DNA from: Vicinamibacterales bacterium | GTDB taxonomy: Bacteria > Acidobacteriota > Vicinamibacteria > Vicinamibacterales > Fen-181 | Assembly (NCBI GenBank): GCA_036504215.1 | Contig: DASXVO010000070.1 | Span: 62,001 to 126,000, forward strand | Direction of reading: 5' to 3' | DNA: 64,000 nucleotides | Shown here: one piece after another, positions 25,980-35,939 of the stretch | How positions within the stretch are numbered: position 1 is the first letter of the stretch | How the letters are laid out: every line of letters begins with the position of its first letter | Made by a program: the position numbers and the translations under genes | Notes under the pieces: model-generated | What the model was told of the DNA's origin: nothing | The model's input: the letters and a program-made list of their open reading frames with translations, nothing else | Database searches by the model: none

Positions 25980-28556
25980 TCATCGTCTCGCCGGCACCAG
26001 CGCCAGCCGCGCGGCAGCGTTGGCCTCGACGGCGGCGCGCGAGTAGGGCATCGGGTGGTACTGCTCGGCCGCCCAGATCGGGAGCAGGTTCCCGTAGAAC
26101 CGGCTGCCAGGTTGCGCCGACGCGCCGGGCACGTTGATCGTCATCGACCGATCCCAGTCGGCCAGGTCGATCACCTCCCGGAACGACGCGCCGTGCGTCT
26201 GGTGGGAACCCGTGCCCGTGGCGAACGGCGCGTTGGCATCGCCACCTCGCGGCACGTCGGGCAGGTTGAAGACGTCCCGCCGGGCGGCCGTCCCGGCCAG
26301 CGGATGCTCCCAGTACGCGCGGTGAATTCGGCCCCACGCCCACGTGGACGGGTTGGATCCCATCGCGCGCGTCGCGTCCTGCCAGGCCTGATCGAGCGCG
26401 TCGCCGAGCAGCGCGTCCTGTACCGCGGGATCGGTGCGAGCGCCGGCAACCATCCGGAGCAGCCGGTCGGTTGGCAGCGAGGCTCCGACGTACGGTCGGT
26501 CTGCGGCGGGCACGAGCGCCAGCAGCCTGCCAGACAGCCTCGGGGCCCACAACTCGAACAGGGCCGCGGCGGCCGAGTCCTTGCCGAGCACGTGGTCCCA
26601 CGCAGTCAACATCGCGACCGCGCGGGTCCGCTCCGGCGTGGAGGTGGTGTCCACGCCGCCGCGCGCGGCCTTCGCGGTCCGCAGCCCGTCGCACACGGCG
26701 CGCGCCACGAGCGACGTCGCGTCGTGCTGCAGCCGCTCCGAGTCAGCCACGGTCAACTTCCGCCCGTCCGTCCGGGCCCGTGAGATGACCTCGGTAATCC
26801 GATTGAACCGGAACGGCGAGCCCCATTCGTATCCCAGCACCTTGGTGTAGCCGGGCGGAAGGATGTTGTGGTTGGCGGTGGCGATGTAGCCGGACACAGG
26901 GTTGTAGGCCTGTGGAAGGTCATCGATCCCGAGGAACCCCGCCCACTCGAACTGGCCCGCGTCACCAGGCACCGGCAGCAGGCCGTTCCAGTTTGGGCGA
27001 ATGGGCGCGAGGCCTGCCGCAATCCACCCGATGTTGCCGTCCACGTCGGCGTACATGAGATTCTCGGACGGCACCTTCCATCCGGCCACCACGCCGCGGA
27101 ACTCGGTCCAGTTTCGAGCACGGTCGAGCGCGATCGACCGGAGGTAGCCTGCCGTACCAGGCTCGGTGCCGACCCACCGAAGCACGTACGCGCGCTGATG
27201 GTCGGTGTCGAGGTACAGCACCGGACCGTGCTTCGTGAATCGCAGATCCACATCCTTGGGATCGCCGCCCCGCACGGCGATGCGCGTTCGCTCGACCACC
27301 ATCGGCTCGGACACGCCCTTGTAGACGTAGTGATCGGGACGTGAGGGATCCAGGCGCTCGACGTAGACATCCTGCTGATCGATGCCGACGATCGTGAAGC
27401 CGAACGCGATCCGGTCGTTGTGGCCGGCGGCGATGCCGGGCAGCGCGGGCTCGCCCGCTCCGATGACGTTCCATCCCGGGCCTACGAGGTGCACCGTGTA
27501 GCGCAGCGACGGCAACGCGATGACGCGGTGCGGATCGTTGGCGAGGATCGGCTTGCCCGTATCCGTGAGGCTGCCGGCGATCACCCAGTTGTTCGATCCG
27601 ATCCGCCACGCCTCGTCTTGCCAGGTCTCGCCGACGTCTGGACCCGTGGTCTGTCCGGCCTCCGCCCACACATCCTGCGCGTGGAGCGCCGCCGGCCCGA
27701 TCCAGCCGAAGGCGGGCGGCGGATCGGCGAGGCCACGTAGCGGCCCGGGAAAGCGGATGGTCTCGCTCGCGTCGCTCGCCAGGTCGAGCACGTCGGAGGG
27801 GATCGCGGAGAGGTCGACGCCCTCCGGCACGGTGATGGACGTCGGGGGCGTGACCGGCATGAACTCGCTGACGCGCGCGGCGCCTGCCGTTGTCGTCAGC
27901 CGAGCGCGCTGGATCTCGCTGCGCACATTGCGCGCCATCAGGTAGCCCGCCATGCGGCTGATCACGACGTCTGGCGTCCAAGGCTTCGGCCTCGCATCGA
28001 GCAACCGGAACTCGATCGGCAGCTTGTCCGGATGCCCGTTGACATACGAGATCTGCGCGTTGACGCCGTCGACGAACGCCTCGACGATACCCTTCGCGCC
28101 GGGTCCGTAGCTGGCCCACTCCGCATCGAGGTCGCCCCGGTACCTCAGCAGGCGCGCGAACGTGTCCCGCCGCACTGCGCTTGGCCCCACGACCTCTGCG
28201 AGGGTGCCGTCGGCACTCCGGCGCCAGAGGTCGAGCTGCCACAAGCGATCCTGCGCGGCTACGTATCCCTGCGCGAAGAACAGGTCGTGCTCGGTCCGAG
28301 CATAGATGTGCGGCACGCCCCACGTGTCGCGAATGACATCGACGGGCTGCTCGAGACCGGCCACGGTCATCGTGCCGTCGATCTGGGCAAGCGCCGCACG
28401 GCTCTGTCCGGCAAGCGCGGCGGCGTCCTCAGGTGTTGCCTGCCAGCCGACGAAGGCGGCGGACGCGGCGAGGACGATGGACCACGCGCTCGTTCGGAGC
28501 AGCCGCCGATGCGACGCCGTCCCGAGGACCAGTCTGCCGATGCGCTCTTGAATCAT
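25980..28556 (-). CDS. Penicillin acylase family protein (Ntn hydrolase)
   Basis: An 858-residue precursor of an N-terminal-nucleophile amidase. A leader region (residues 1-40, one hydrophobic segment [14 protein letters not shown]) directs export. The alpha chain includes [30 protein letters not shown]. Autocatalytic cleavage would occur before Ser321 in [11 protein letters not shown], the new N-terminal nucleophile. The beta chain carries [16 protein letters not shown] and TANHNILP. Family members hydrolyse amide bonds in beta-lactams, N-acyl homoserine lactones, or acylated lipids and peptides. Which of these applies cannot be read from the sequence, but quorum-signal or lipopeptide degradation is possible. 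ATG 28556 is chosen since the upstream extension lacks coding character. Confidence 0.92.
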   Translation of the reverse strand: MIQERIGRLVLGTASHRRLLRTSAWSIVLAASAAFVGWQATPEDAAALAGQSRAALAQIDGTMTVAGLEQPVDVIRDTWGVPHIYARTEHDLFFAQGYVAAQDRLWQLDLWRRSADGTLAEVVGPSAVRRDTFARLLRYRGDLDAEWASYGPGAKGIVEAFVDGVNAQISYVNGHPDKLPIEFRLLDARPKPWTPDVVISRMAGYLMARNVRSEIQRARLTTTAGAARVSEFMPVTPPTSITVPEGVDLSAIPSDVLDLASDASETIRFPGPLRGLADPPPAFGWIGPAALHAQDVWAEAGQTTGPDVGETWQDEAWRIGSNNWVIAGSLTDTGKPILANDPHRVIALPSLRYTVHLVGPGWNVIGAGEPALPGIAAGHNDRIAFGFTIVGIDQQDVYVERLDPSRPDHYVYKGVSEPMVVERTRIAVRGGDPKDVDLRFTKHGPVLYLDTDHQRAYVLRWVGTEPGTAGYLRSIALDRARNWTEFRGVVAGWKVPSENLMYADVDGNIGWIAAGLAPIRPNWNGLLPVPGDAGQFEWAGFLGIDDLPQAYNPVSGYIATANHNILPPGYTKVLGYEWGSPFRFNRITEVISRARTDGRKLTVADSERLQHDATSLVARAVCDGLRTAKAARGGVDTTSTPERTRAVAMLTAWDHVLGKDSAAAALFELWAPRLSGRLLALVPAADRPYVGASLPTDRLLRMVAGARTDPAVQDALLGDALDQAWQDATRAMGSNPSTWAWGRIHRAYWEHPLAGTAARRDVFNLPDVPRGGDANAPFATGTGSHQTHGASFREVIDLADWDRSMTINVPGASAQPGSRFYGNLLPIWAAEQYHPMPYSRAAVEANAAARLALVPARR

Positions 28557-28711
28557 GAGTGTCGCGGCCTCCCCGTTGTGTGGGGCCATTGTTGCTGACA
28601 GCGGAACGCTGACCTGTGCCGATCGTGTCGGGACGGAGTCCGACCCGACAAGGGTCAGATTCAGCGCGCCGCAGACACCGGACCTGCTCGAGTGACTGCC
28701 CATGCCGGCTG

Positions 28712-29557
28712 TCAGCGTGACGGCGCTGCGGCGCCCGGCCCGCTCCGGCGAATCGCGCCGTCGATACCCACCACGACCTGCGAGATCGGCACCTGGCGCG
28801 TCGCGCGCCCGGCGGCCGTCTGTGCCATGCGCAGCAATCCGCCGCAGCACGGCACTTCCATGATCATCACCGTGATGGCTGAGACCTTGGCCTGATCGAT
28901 GAGCGCCGTCAGCTTGTCGAGATAGATCTCCTGTCCCTGATCCAGCTTCGGGCACGCGATCGCCAGCTTCTTCCCGGGCAGGTAGCGCTGGTTGAAGTCG
29001 GCCATCGCGAAGGCGACGCAGTCCGCCGCCAGCAACAGATCGGCGTCGCGAAACGCCGGGTTCATCGGCGAGATCAGATGAAGCTGCACCGGCCATTGGG
29101 TGAGTTGGCTGGCGAGTCCGTCGGTCGGGGCCAAGGCCGCGGTTGTCCGCAGCAGGTTCCGGGGCGCAGACCCGGGGCATCCGTGGTGCAGCGAGTGTTC
29201 CCGGTAGTCGGGCACCGGAATCCGGCGCTCGGCCAGCCAGGCGAGCGCCTGAGTGAGAAATGTCGTCTGTCCGTGCTCGTGCAGGTGCTCGAGGTGAGCC
29301 TCGAGTGTCTTCGGGCCCTTCGGCACAATCTGGTCGAGCGCTGCACGTTCATCGTACGGTGCGGCCTCGCGAACCTCGACCGTGATTGCGCCCTGCGGGC
29401 ACGTGCCCACGCACGCACCGAGGCCGTCGCAGGTGATCTCTGAGACCAACCGTGCCTTGCCGTCGATCAACTGCAGCGCCCCTTCCGGACATCCGTTGCA
29501 GCAATCCCCGCACCCGTCGCACTTCTGCTCGTCTATCCGGATGATGTCGCGTTGCAC
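28712..29557 (-). CDS. 4Fe-4S dicluster ferredoxin-like protein with cysteine-rich C-terminal domain
   Basis: A 281-residue cytoplasmic iron-sulfur protein. The N-terminal ferredoxin domain has two clusters: CDGCGDCCNGCPEGA (residues about 13-27) and CDGLGACVGTCPQGAI (about 43-58). A middle helical part holds KTLEAHLEHLHEHGQ, a conserved HHGCPGS and then a domain with ACPKLDQG, YLDKLTALI and EVPCCGGLLRMA. This order is that of a conserved ferredoxin/ATP-binding-like family found mostly in anaerobes and facultative bacteria, with no assigned reaction. It implies some low-redox electron transfer in this organism. The start is GTG with GGGAG 9 bases upstream, which gives the family's usual MQRDIIRIDEQKC beginning. 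It lies between the penicillin acylase and S9A genes on the same strand. Confidence 0.85.
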   Translation of the reverse strand: MQRDIIRIDEQKCDGCGDCCNGCPEGALQLIDGKARLVSEITCDGLGACVGTCPQGAITVEVREAAPYDERAALDQIVPKGPKTLEAHLEHLHEHGQTTFLTQALAWLAERRIPVPDYREHSLHHGCPGSAPRNLLRTTAALAPTDGLASQLTQWPVQLHLISPMNPAFRDADLLLAADCVAFAMADFNQRYLPGKKLAIACPKLDQGQEIYLDKLTALIDQAKVSAITVMIMEVPCCGGLLRMAQTAAGRATRQVPISQVVVGIDGAIRRSGPGAAAPSR

Positions 29558-29598
29558 GTGACTGTTCTCCCTCGCCGAAGAGCAGGACGGACGGCCTG

Positions 29599-31734
29599 CT
29601 ACTTCGTGATCCCGACCTGCTTCAGCATCCAGGCGTATTCGAACGCCGTGTCGTTCAGGCGGTCGTACCGGCCCGAGGCGCCGCCGTGACCAGCCGGCTC
29701 CATCTTGCACTTGAGCAGCAGCTCGTTGTTGTCGGTCTTCAGGCCGCGGAGCTTGGCCACGTACTTCGCCGGCTCCCAGTACATGACCTGGCTGTCGTTG
29801 AAGCTCGTCGTCACGAGGACGTTCGGGTATGCCTTCTTCTCGAGATTGTCGTACGGGCTGTACGATTTCATGTAGTCGTACGCCGGTTTCTCGTTCGGGT
29901 TGCCCCACTCGAGGTACTCGCCCACGGTCAGCGGCAGCGTCGCATCCATCATCGTGTTCATGACGTCCACGAACGGCACAGCCGAGTGAACGGCCTTGAA
30001 CAGGTCCGGGCGCATGTTCGTCACCGCGCCCATCAGCAGTCCTCCCGCGCTGCCGCCCTCGATCATCACGCGATCCTTCGCCGCCCACTTCTGCGCGATC
30101 AAGTAGTCCGCACAGTCGATGAAGTCGGTGAAGGTGTTCTTCTTGTGCATCAGCATCCCGTTGTCGTGCCACTCCTCACCCATCTCATTGCCGCCCCGGA
30201 TATGCGCCAGCGCGTAGACCACGCCTCGGTCGAGCAGGCTGAGGCGGCCACTCGAGAAGGTGGCGGGTTGGCCGTAGCCATAGGACCCGTACGCGTACAG
30301 CCACAGCGGCGCCGTGCCGTCGCGCGGGACGCTCTTCTTGTAGACGATCGAAATCGGAACCTTGACCCCGTCGCGCGCCGTCGCCCAGACGCGCTCGGTC
30401 GCGTACTGCGCCGGGTCGTAGCCGCCCAGCACCTCCTGCTGTTTGAGGAGCTTCCGGTCGAGCGTGTCCATCGCGTAGTCGTAGATCCCCGACGGCGTCA
30501 CCATCGACTGGTAGCTCACGCGGAAGGTGCGCGATTCGTATTCGGGCGTGGCGCCCGGAAACGCCGAGTAGACGGGTTCGGGAAACGACAGTTCGCGCCA
30601 GCTCCCCTTCGCGAAATCGAACACGCGCAGGCGGTTCAATCCCTGGGACAGTTCGACGGCCACCGCGAAGTCCCTGAACAGGTCGACGCCACTGATGAGC
30701 ACGTCGGGCCGGTGCGCGATGAACTCCTTCCAGTTCGCCGGCCCGGGATCGCTCACCGGCGCCGTCACCACGCGGAAGTTCTTCGCCCCCTTGTTGGTCA
30801 GGATGTAGAAGAGCCCGTTCCGATGATCCACCGAGTACTTGTGCCCCTTCTCGCGGGGCAAGGCGACCTTGAACGGCGCGGTGGGCGTGGCGGCATCGAG
30901 GTAGCGATTCTCCCAGGTATCGGTGCTCTGGATGCCGAGGATGACGTAGCGCTTGTCCTTGGTGCGGCTGACGCCGATCCCAAACAACTCGTCCTTCTCC
31001 TCGTAGAGCATCGTGGGCGCGGAACCGAGCGTGAGGCGCCACAGCTGGTTCGACCGCTTGGTGACCTTGTCCTCCGTCGTGTAGAGGAGCGTTCTGTTGT
31101 CGGCCGCCCACTCGACCGACGTCACACGTTCGGCCGAGTCGGTGAACACCGTGCCGGCCCGCAGGTCCTTGACGTGCAGCACGTACTGCCGGAAGCCGGT
31201 CGTGTCCGTGGCATACGCCAGCAGGTTCCCATCGTCACTGACCTGTGCGGCGCCCAGACCGAGGAACGGCAGCCCCTTCGCCATCTCGTTCTGGTCGAGC
31301 AGGATCGATTCGGGCGCCTTCAGGTCGTATGAGCCATCCGCCGCAGCCGCCTTCCGACAGTAGATCGGGTACTGCTGACCTTCGACCGTGCGCGAGTAGT
31401 AGTAGAACTTCCCTTCGCGCGTCGGCACGCTGAGGTCCGTCTGCTTGATCCGCCCGAGCATCTCCTTGTAGAGCGCTTCGCGGAACGGCGCGAGACCTGC
31501 CGTCATGGCCGCGGTATAGGCGTTCTCGGCCTCGAGGTACTTCGCGACATCCGGGTTGGTCTTCTCCCGGAGCCAGAAGTACGGATCGATGACCGTCTCG
31601 CCGTGCCAGACCTGCTTGTGCTCGATCCGCTTGGCGACGGGAGGCGTGGGAGCGGACGGCTGGGCCATGGCCAGCACGCCGAACAACGGCATCACGACCA
31701 GCATAGCAACGAGTCGGGCGGAACGTGTCGTCAT
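29599..31734 (-). CDS. ptrB: S9A oligopeptidase B-type peptidase, exported
   Basis: A 711-residue serine oligopeptidase. After a signal peptide (ends near LAMAQPS) comes the characteristic IDPYFWLREKTNPDVAKYLEAENAYT block of prolyl oligopeptidase and oligopeptidase B, then a seven-bladed propeller. The catalytic domain has the nucleophile Ser562 in GGSAGGLLMG, preceded by RGGNEMGEEWH, and the histidine near the end in EPAGHGG. The EMGEEWHDNG and KNTFTDFIDCADYLI segments favour oligopeptidase B, which cuts after Arg or Lys in short peptides. An exported form is unusual for E. coli PtrB but common in secretion-rich Acidobacteriota and Xanthomonadales. Its own promoter region is shared divergently with the FHA-GGDEF gene. 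Confidence 0.92.
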   Translation of the reverse strand: MTTRSARLVAMLVVMPLFGVLAMAQPSAPTPPVAKRIEHKQVWHGETVIDPYFWLREKTNPDVAKYLEAENAYTAAMTAGLAPFREALYKEMLGRIKQTDLSVPTREGKFYYYSRTVEGQQYPIYCRKAAAADGSYDLKAPESILLDQNEMAKGLPFLGLGAAQVSDDGNLLAYATDTTGFRQYVLHVKDLRAGTVFTDSAERVTSVEWAADNRTLLYTTEDKVTKRSNQLWRLTLGSAPTMLYEEKDELFGIGVSRTKDKRYVILGIQSTDTWENRYLDAATPTAPFKVALPREKGHKYSVDHRNGLFYILTNKGAKNFRVVTAPVSDPGPANWKEFIAHRPDVLISGVDLFRDFAVAVELSQGLNRLRVFDFAKGSWRELSFPEPVYSAFPGATPEYESRTFRVSYQSMVTPSGIYDYAMDTLDRKLLKQQEVLGGYDPAQYATERVWATARDGVKVPISIVYKKSVPRDGTAPLWLYAYGSYGYGQPATFSSGRLSLLDRGVVYALAHIRGGNEMGEEWHDNGMLMHKKNTFTDFIDCADYLIAQKWAAKDRVMIEGGSAGGLLMGAVTNMRPDLFKAVHSAVPFVDVMNTMMDATLPLTVGEYLEWGNPNEKPAYDYMKSYSPYDNLEKKAYPNVLVTTSFNDSQVMYWEPAKYVAKLRGLKTDNNELLLKCKMEPAGHGGASGRYDRLNDTAFEYAWMLKQVGITK

Positions 31735-32043
31735 GAGGACTCCGATGATGAGGTGGCACCTGGCGAACTCGAATCGGACCCTACGCAGGATATCAGCTTC
31801 TCGGGCCGACGATCACGTCGGCCAACGGCTCCCGCCGCGCATCCAGGCAACAGCCGCTGAACGGCCTCTGGCACCATCCGGACGTCGTCGTGCTCTGGAT
31901 GCCCGGCGTCGATTGCCTTCGCCTCGCGGCCCGCCGCATCGGGGCCCGTCCGGTAGCAGACCGCGTGCCCTCGCACCGCGCGCGCAGTTCGCCGACAACT
32001 CCAGGCGCCCGGATCGGGTAACATGGCGCCGGGGAGAGCCAAG
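31735..32043. other. Divergent intergenic region, no gene seen
   Basis: About 310 bases between the oligopeptidase (minus) and the FHA-GGDEF gene (plus). Both strands have only short reading frames with no recognisable motif. GGGGAGAG at 32031-32038 is the ribosome binding site of the downstream gene. TAACAT at 32017-32022 is a weak -10 candidate. Confidence 0.3.
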
Positions 32044-32940
32044 ATGGACGACCGGACCATGCAGTTGCCGCCGATCGGCGGACCGAAGAAGGCCCTCAGC
32101 AACCGCGTGCCTGCGATCATCCTGTACGACGGCGACGAGATCGGCGGTCTCCACAGCCTGACCAAGGACGAGACGACGATCGGCCGCACGGCAGATTGCG
32201 ACATCGTCGTCCCGGAAACCCGCGTGTCGCGCCGCCACGCCATCATCAGGCGGACGACGGACGAGGTCCCCGAGTTCGAAATCGTCGACCTCGACTCGAC
32301 CAACGGCACCATGCTGAACGGCGAGCCGGTGAAACAGTCGCCGCTGCAGAACGGCGACAAGGTCGGGATCGGGGGCCAGGTTCTCAAGTTCGCCATCCTC
32401 GACCGCGAAGATGTGGCCTACCAGTCGCGGATCGTGGAAATGATCCACATCGACGAACTCACGGGCTTGCTGACGAAACGATCGCTCTTCCGCGCCTTCG
32501 AACGCGAACTGATCCGGTCGCTGCGCTACCGGCGGCCGATCGGTGTGCTGATGATGGATCTCGACCATTTCAAGTTGGTGAACGACACCCACGGCCACCT
32601 CGTCGGGTCGCATTGCCTGTCGGAGGTGGGCAGGCTGATTCGCGAATGCACGCGGGTGGTGGACGTCAGCGGGCGATACGGCGGCGAGGAATTCGTCAGC
32701 TACCTGCCCGAGACCGACGTCGAGAACAGCGTCATGGTCGCCGAGCGGATCCGCCAGACGATGGAAGCGCGCGAGTTCCGCTACAACGACATCGTGTACG
32801 GCGTGCGCATCTCGATTGGCATCGCCGAGTTCCCGGCGCACGGGGGCGACGTGGAAAGCCTCATCACCGCGGCCGACACCGCGCTCTACTGCGCCAAGAA
32901 CCAGGGCCGCAACCGCACCATCGTGTTCGAGCCACGCTGA
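32044..32940 (+). CDS. FHA-GGDEF diguanylate cyclase
   Basis: A 298-residue cytoplasmic signalling enzyme that would make cyclic di-GMP. The N-terminal FHA domain (about residues 35-115) has the phosphothreonine-binding signature IGRTADCDIVV, SRRHAIIR and STNGTMLNG. The GGDEF domain starts at HIDELTGLLTKRSLF, with MMDLDHFKLVNDTHGH and an active-site GGEEF at residues 213-217. RVVD (204-207) lies exactly five residues before it, the allosteric inhibitory site, so product feedback is expected. An FHA input implies control by a Ser/Thr protein kinase. No such kinase or c-di-GMP phosphodiesterase is in the window. ATG 32044 was preferred over 32023 because GGGGAGAG stands 5 bases upstream. Confidence 0.92.
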   Translation: MDDRTMQLPPIGGPKKALSNRVPAIILYDGDEIGGLHSLTKDETTIGRTADCDIVVPETRVSRRHAIIRRTTDEVPEFEIVDLDSTNGTMLNGEPVKQSPLQNGDKVGIGGQVLKFAILDREDVAYQSRIVEMIHIDELTGLLTKRSLFRAFERELIRSLRYRRPIGVLMMDLDHFKLVNDTHGHLVGSHCLSEVGRLIRECTRVVDVSGRYGGEEFVSYLPETDVENSVMVAERIRQTMEAREFRYNDIVYGVRISIGIAEFPAHGGDVESLITAADTALYCAKNQGRNRTIVFEPR

Positions 32941-33073
32941 CCGTTCCCGATCGTCCCGAGCCTCGGCTACACTCTCACCGTTCTCGGGTTGGACCGACTT
33001 CGCCCTGGAGGTCTCATGCGAAGGACGGCGTGGCTGCTCAGGGTTTCGCTGCTCATCGGCCGTCAGTAGGGAG

Positions 33074-34627
33074 ATGATGCCCTCGAGAGGAACGATCATC
33101 GGCTGGCTGGCCATCCTGCTGGCCGTCCTGACGACGGTCGCCGGCGCCAGGTGGAACACCAACGCGGCCAGCGGATCGGATTCCTACGGGTACGTCAGTC
33201 AGGCCGATCTGTGGCTCGCCGGGCATTTGCGGATCGAGCAGCCCTGGGCGCTCGATTTCGCGTGGCAGGATGTGGACTGGACGGTAGCCCCCATCGGGTA
33301 CCATCCAGTCCCCGGCCGCCCCCGCGCCGTTGTCCCGATCTACTCGCCAGGTCTCCCGCTCCTGATGGCGCTCGGGAAGCTGCTGGCGGGCCCGACCGGG
33401 CTGTTCATGGTGGTGCCCCTCCTGGGCGGACTGGCCGTCTGGCTGACCTACAGGTTCGGCGCCCACCTCGTGGACCACGAGGTGGCGCTGGCGGCCGCCG
33501 CGCTGCTGGCCACGAGTCCGGCGTTCCTGAATCAACTGATGTGGCCGATGAGCGACGTGCCGGTCACCGCCTGGTGGATGCTGGTGCTCCTGCTGGTCCT
33601 CGGCGGGGCGCGGCGGCGCTTCCTCTACGCGGGATTGGCGGCGTCGGTGGCCCTGCTGATCCGGCCGAACCTCGTGCCGATCGCGGCCGTCGTGGCGCTC
33701 GCCGCGGCGTGTTCCACGCACGCCGCGGTGCCGGCGACCCTGTCGTCTTCCTCGCGGGCGCCGGTCAGGGACCGAGTGGTTTCCATCGCGCTGTTCGTGC
33801 TGGGGACGTTGCCCGGCGTCCTGATGATCGCGGCCCTTGACTGGTACTGGCACGGCGGCCCGTTGCAGTCCGGCTACGCGCCGTTCGATCAGCTGTACAA
33901 GCTGAGATTCGGTCCGGAGAATCTCGTGCACTACGCCGGCTGGCTGTGGGACACGCAGACCCCGCTGGTCCTGCTGGCCCCGATCGCCTTCTTCCTGCCC
34001 GGTGTGCTGCCCGTGTGGGATCGGCACCCGTCCGCAGCGGTATCGCCGCGTGTCCTGCTGGCGGGCGTCATGGTGGCCGTTGCCGCGTGCTACGTCTTCT
34101 ACGTGCCGTTCGGCCACTGGTCGTTCGTGCGGTTCCTGCTGCCGGCGTATCCCGCCATGCTGATCGCGAGCGTGGCCACTCTCGCGTGGGTGCTCCGTCC
34201 GCTGCCGGCGCGCTCGCGCTCGCTGGTCATCGTGCTCGTGACACTGGCCGTGATGGGCTTCCAGGTGAAGGTCGCGGCCGATCGCTTCGTGTTCCTCATC
34301 GGCGCGGAGGAACAACGGGCGGTGCTGGCCGCCCATCGGGTCGCCGTTTCGACGCCGCCAAACGCCATGATCTTGTCCATGCAGCACTCGGGCAGCTTGC
34401 GCTACTATTCCGGCCGCAAGACGATCCGATGGGACTTCCTGATGGCGCGTGACCTCGATGCGGCTGTCGCCGCGATCCGCGCCCGCGGCTACAGGCCCTA
34501 CATCGCGCTCGACGCCTGGGAACGGCCGCGTTTCGAGGAACGATTCGCGGGCTGGAGCGCGCTGGGGAATCTCGACAACGTGCCACGAACCGAGTTGGTC
34601 CGGAATTTCTGGCTCTTCCAACCCTGA
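33074..34627 (+). CDS. GT39/PMT-like (GT-C) membrane glycosyltransferase
   Basis: A 517-residue polytopic membrane protein. The first helix (IIGWLAILLAVLTTVAGA) is followed by a periplasmic loop with SGSDSYGYVSQADLWLAG. Its acidic residues in the first loop are the catalytic hallmark of GT-C enzymes that use polyprenyl-phosphate sugars. About ten more hydrophobic segments follow, including MVVPLLGGLAVWLTYRFG, and a soluble C-terminal domain (ILSMQHSGSLRYYSGR) completes the protein. This fits the ArnT/PMT-like superfamily, and the acceptor cannot be deduced. ATGs at 33074 and 33077 are both possible, with AGGGAG directly upstream. The downstream ABC exporter starts 25 bases after its stop and could be co-transcribed. 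Confidence 0.8.
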   Translation: MMPSRGTIIGWLAILLAVLTTVAGARWNTNAASGSDSYGYVSQADLWLAGHLRIEQPWALDFAWQDVDWTVAPIGYHPVPGRPRAVVPIYSPGLPLLMALGKLLAGPTGLFMVVPLLGGLAVWLTYRFGAHLVDHEVALAAAALLATSPAFLNQLMWPMSDVPVTAWWMLVLLLVLGGARRRFLYAGLAASVALLIRPNLVPIAAVVALAAACSTHAAVPATLSSSSRAPVRDRVVSIALFVLGTLPGVLMIAALDWYWHGGPLQSGYAPFDQLYKLRFGPENLVHYAGWLWDTQTPLVLLAPIAFFLPGVLPVWDRHPSAAVSPRVLLAGVMVAVAACYVFYVPFGHWSFVRFLLPAYPAMLIASVATLAWVLRPLPARSRSLVIVLVTLAVMGFQVKVAADRFVFLIGAEEQRAVLAAHRVAVSTPPNAMILSMQHSGSLRYYSGRKTIRWDFLMARDLDAAVAAIRARGYRPYIALDAWERPRFEERFAGWSALGNLDNVPRTELVRNFWLFQP

Positions 34628-34652
34628 CGCGGATCGGGGTCTGATTGCCGAG

Positions 34653-35939
34653 GTGAAGGTGCAGGACGTTCTCACGCTCTATCGGCACGAGCTCCGGATG
34701 GCCTTCCGCGAGCGGTCGATCGTCGTCGGCAGTGTGCTGATGCCGCTCGTGCTGTACCCGCTGATCCTGTGGCTGATGTTCACCGGCATCACGTTCGTCA
34801 TGGGGCAGACCGAGGGACAGCTCGCACGAATCGTCGTGCGCGGACTTCCCGCCGGCCACCCGGCGCTGACGAGCGCACTGAAGGTGACGGACAAGTTCCA
34901 GCAGGTCACGGAGGCCGATCCCCGGCGGGCCGCGGACCTGGTACGGTCGGGCGACGTGGATGCGGTCGTCGAGTTCACGCCCGCCGAGGGGGCGGCGGCC
35001 GCGCTGCCGCGGAACTTCGCGGTGCGGGTGACGTTCGACGCGTCGAAGGAACGGAGTGTGGCCGCCCGCGACCGCGTCTCATCGGCGGTCCAGCGTTACC
35101 GCGACGACTGGCTGCAGAGGGAGGCGACGGCCCGGCGCGTGCTCGTCACGACCTGGAGCACGTTCACGGTCGCCGACCGTGATATCTCCACGGGCCGCCA
35201 GGTCGGCAGCCGGATCCTCGGCATGATGCTGCCGCTCTTCTTCGTGATCATGGTGGCGGTCGGCTCGTTCTACCCGGCGATCGACAGCACGGCCGGCGAG
35301 CGCGAGCGAGGCACCTGGGAAACGACGCTGACGCTCTCGGTGTCGCGCACCCATCTCGTCCTCGCGAAGTACCTGAGCGTGGCCACACTGGGATGCCTGG
35401 CCGGCGTCATCAACATGATCGCGATGCTCGCCACGATCCGCCCGATCCTGGCGCCGCTCGTCGCCCGGACCGGGGAACAGCTCGACTTCGCGGTCTCGCC
35501 GTGGAGCCTGCCAATCGTTCTGGCCGGCGCGGCGCTCCTGGCCGGGTTCGCCGCGGCGGGTATGATGATGTTCGCCGTCTTCGCCCGGACGTTCAAGGAG
35601 GGCCAGGCGATGATCACGCCGTTCTACATGCTGCTGATCATCCCGGTCTTCTTCATCCAGGATCCCGACATTGTCTTCACCACCCCTCGCGCGCTGGTTC
35701 CGGTGATGAACGTGGCGCTCATGATCCGGGAGGCGATCCTCGGGCGCCTGCCCTGGCCCCAGATCGCCGTCACCTGCCTCGCGTCGGTCGTGCTGATTGC
35801 GGTCTGCATCCGCCTCGCGACGTTCGTCCTGCGGTTCGAAGACGTCGTGATCGGGTCCTACGGCGGTTCATTCGCCACGTTCTTCTCGAGACGGATTCTC
35901 GGGCGCACGCCGAAGCGCGGCGCCGTGGAGGGAGCATGA
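34653..35939 (+). CDS. ABC-2 type transporter permease (NatB-like)
   Basis: A 428-residue permease of an ABC-2 exporter. A first membrane helix (VLMPLVLYPLILWLMFTG) precedes a large extracytoplasmic domain (about residues 50-180), and five or more C-terminal helices follow from MLPLFFVIMVAVGSFYPAID onward. GERERGTWETTLTLSVSRTHLVLAKY is the conserved NatB-type cytoplasmic loop. NatAB-type exporters move sodium or small molecules out of the cell. GTG starts at 34653 or 34659 are possible, and GAGG overlaps the first and precedes the second by 5 bases. Its stop overlaps the start of the ATPase gene (ATGA), so translation is coupled. Two different permeases flank the ATPase, suggesting a heterodimeric exporter. 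Confidence 0.87.
   Translation: MKVQDVLTLYRHELRMAFRERSIVVGSVLMPLVLYPLILWLMFTGITFVMGQTEGQLARIVVRGLPAGHPALTSALKVTDKFQQVTEADPRRAADLVRSGDVDAVVEFTPAEGAAAALPRNFAVRVTFDASKERSVAARDRVSSAVQRYRDDWLQREATARRVLVTTWSTFTVADRDISTGRQVGSRILGMMLPLFFVIMVAVGSFYPAIDSTAGERERGTWETTLTLSVSRTHLVLAKYLSVATLGCLAGVINMIAMLATIRPILAPLVARTGEQLDFAVSPWSLPIVLAGAALLAGFAAAGMMMFAVFARTFKEGQAMITPFYMLLIIPVFFIQDPDIVFTTPRALVPVMNVALMIREAILGRLPWPQIAVTCLASVVLIAVCIRLATFVLRFEDVVIGSYGGSFATFFSRRILGRTPKRGAVEGA

Noticed and set aside
28557-29180. In-frame N-terminal extension of the penicillin acylase
   Set aside because: It overlaps the ferredoxin-like gene in another frame and has no protein-like features. The export signal starts at 28556.
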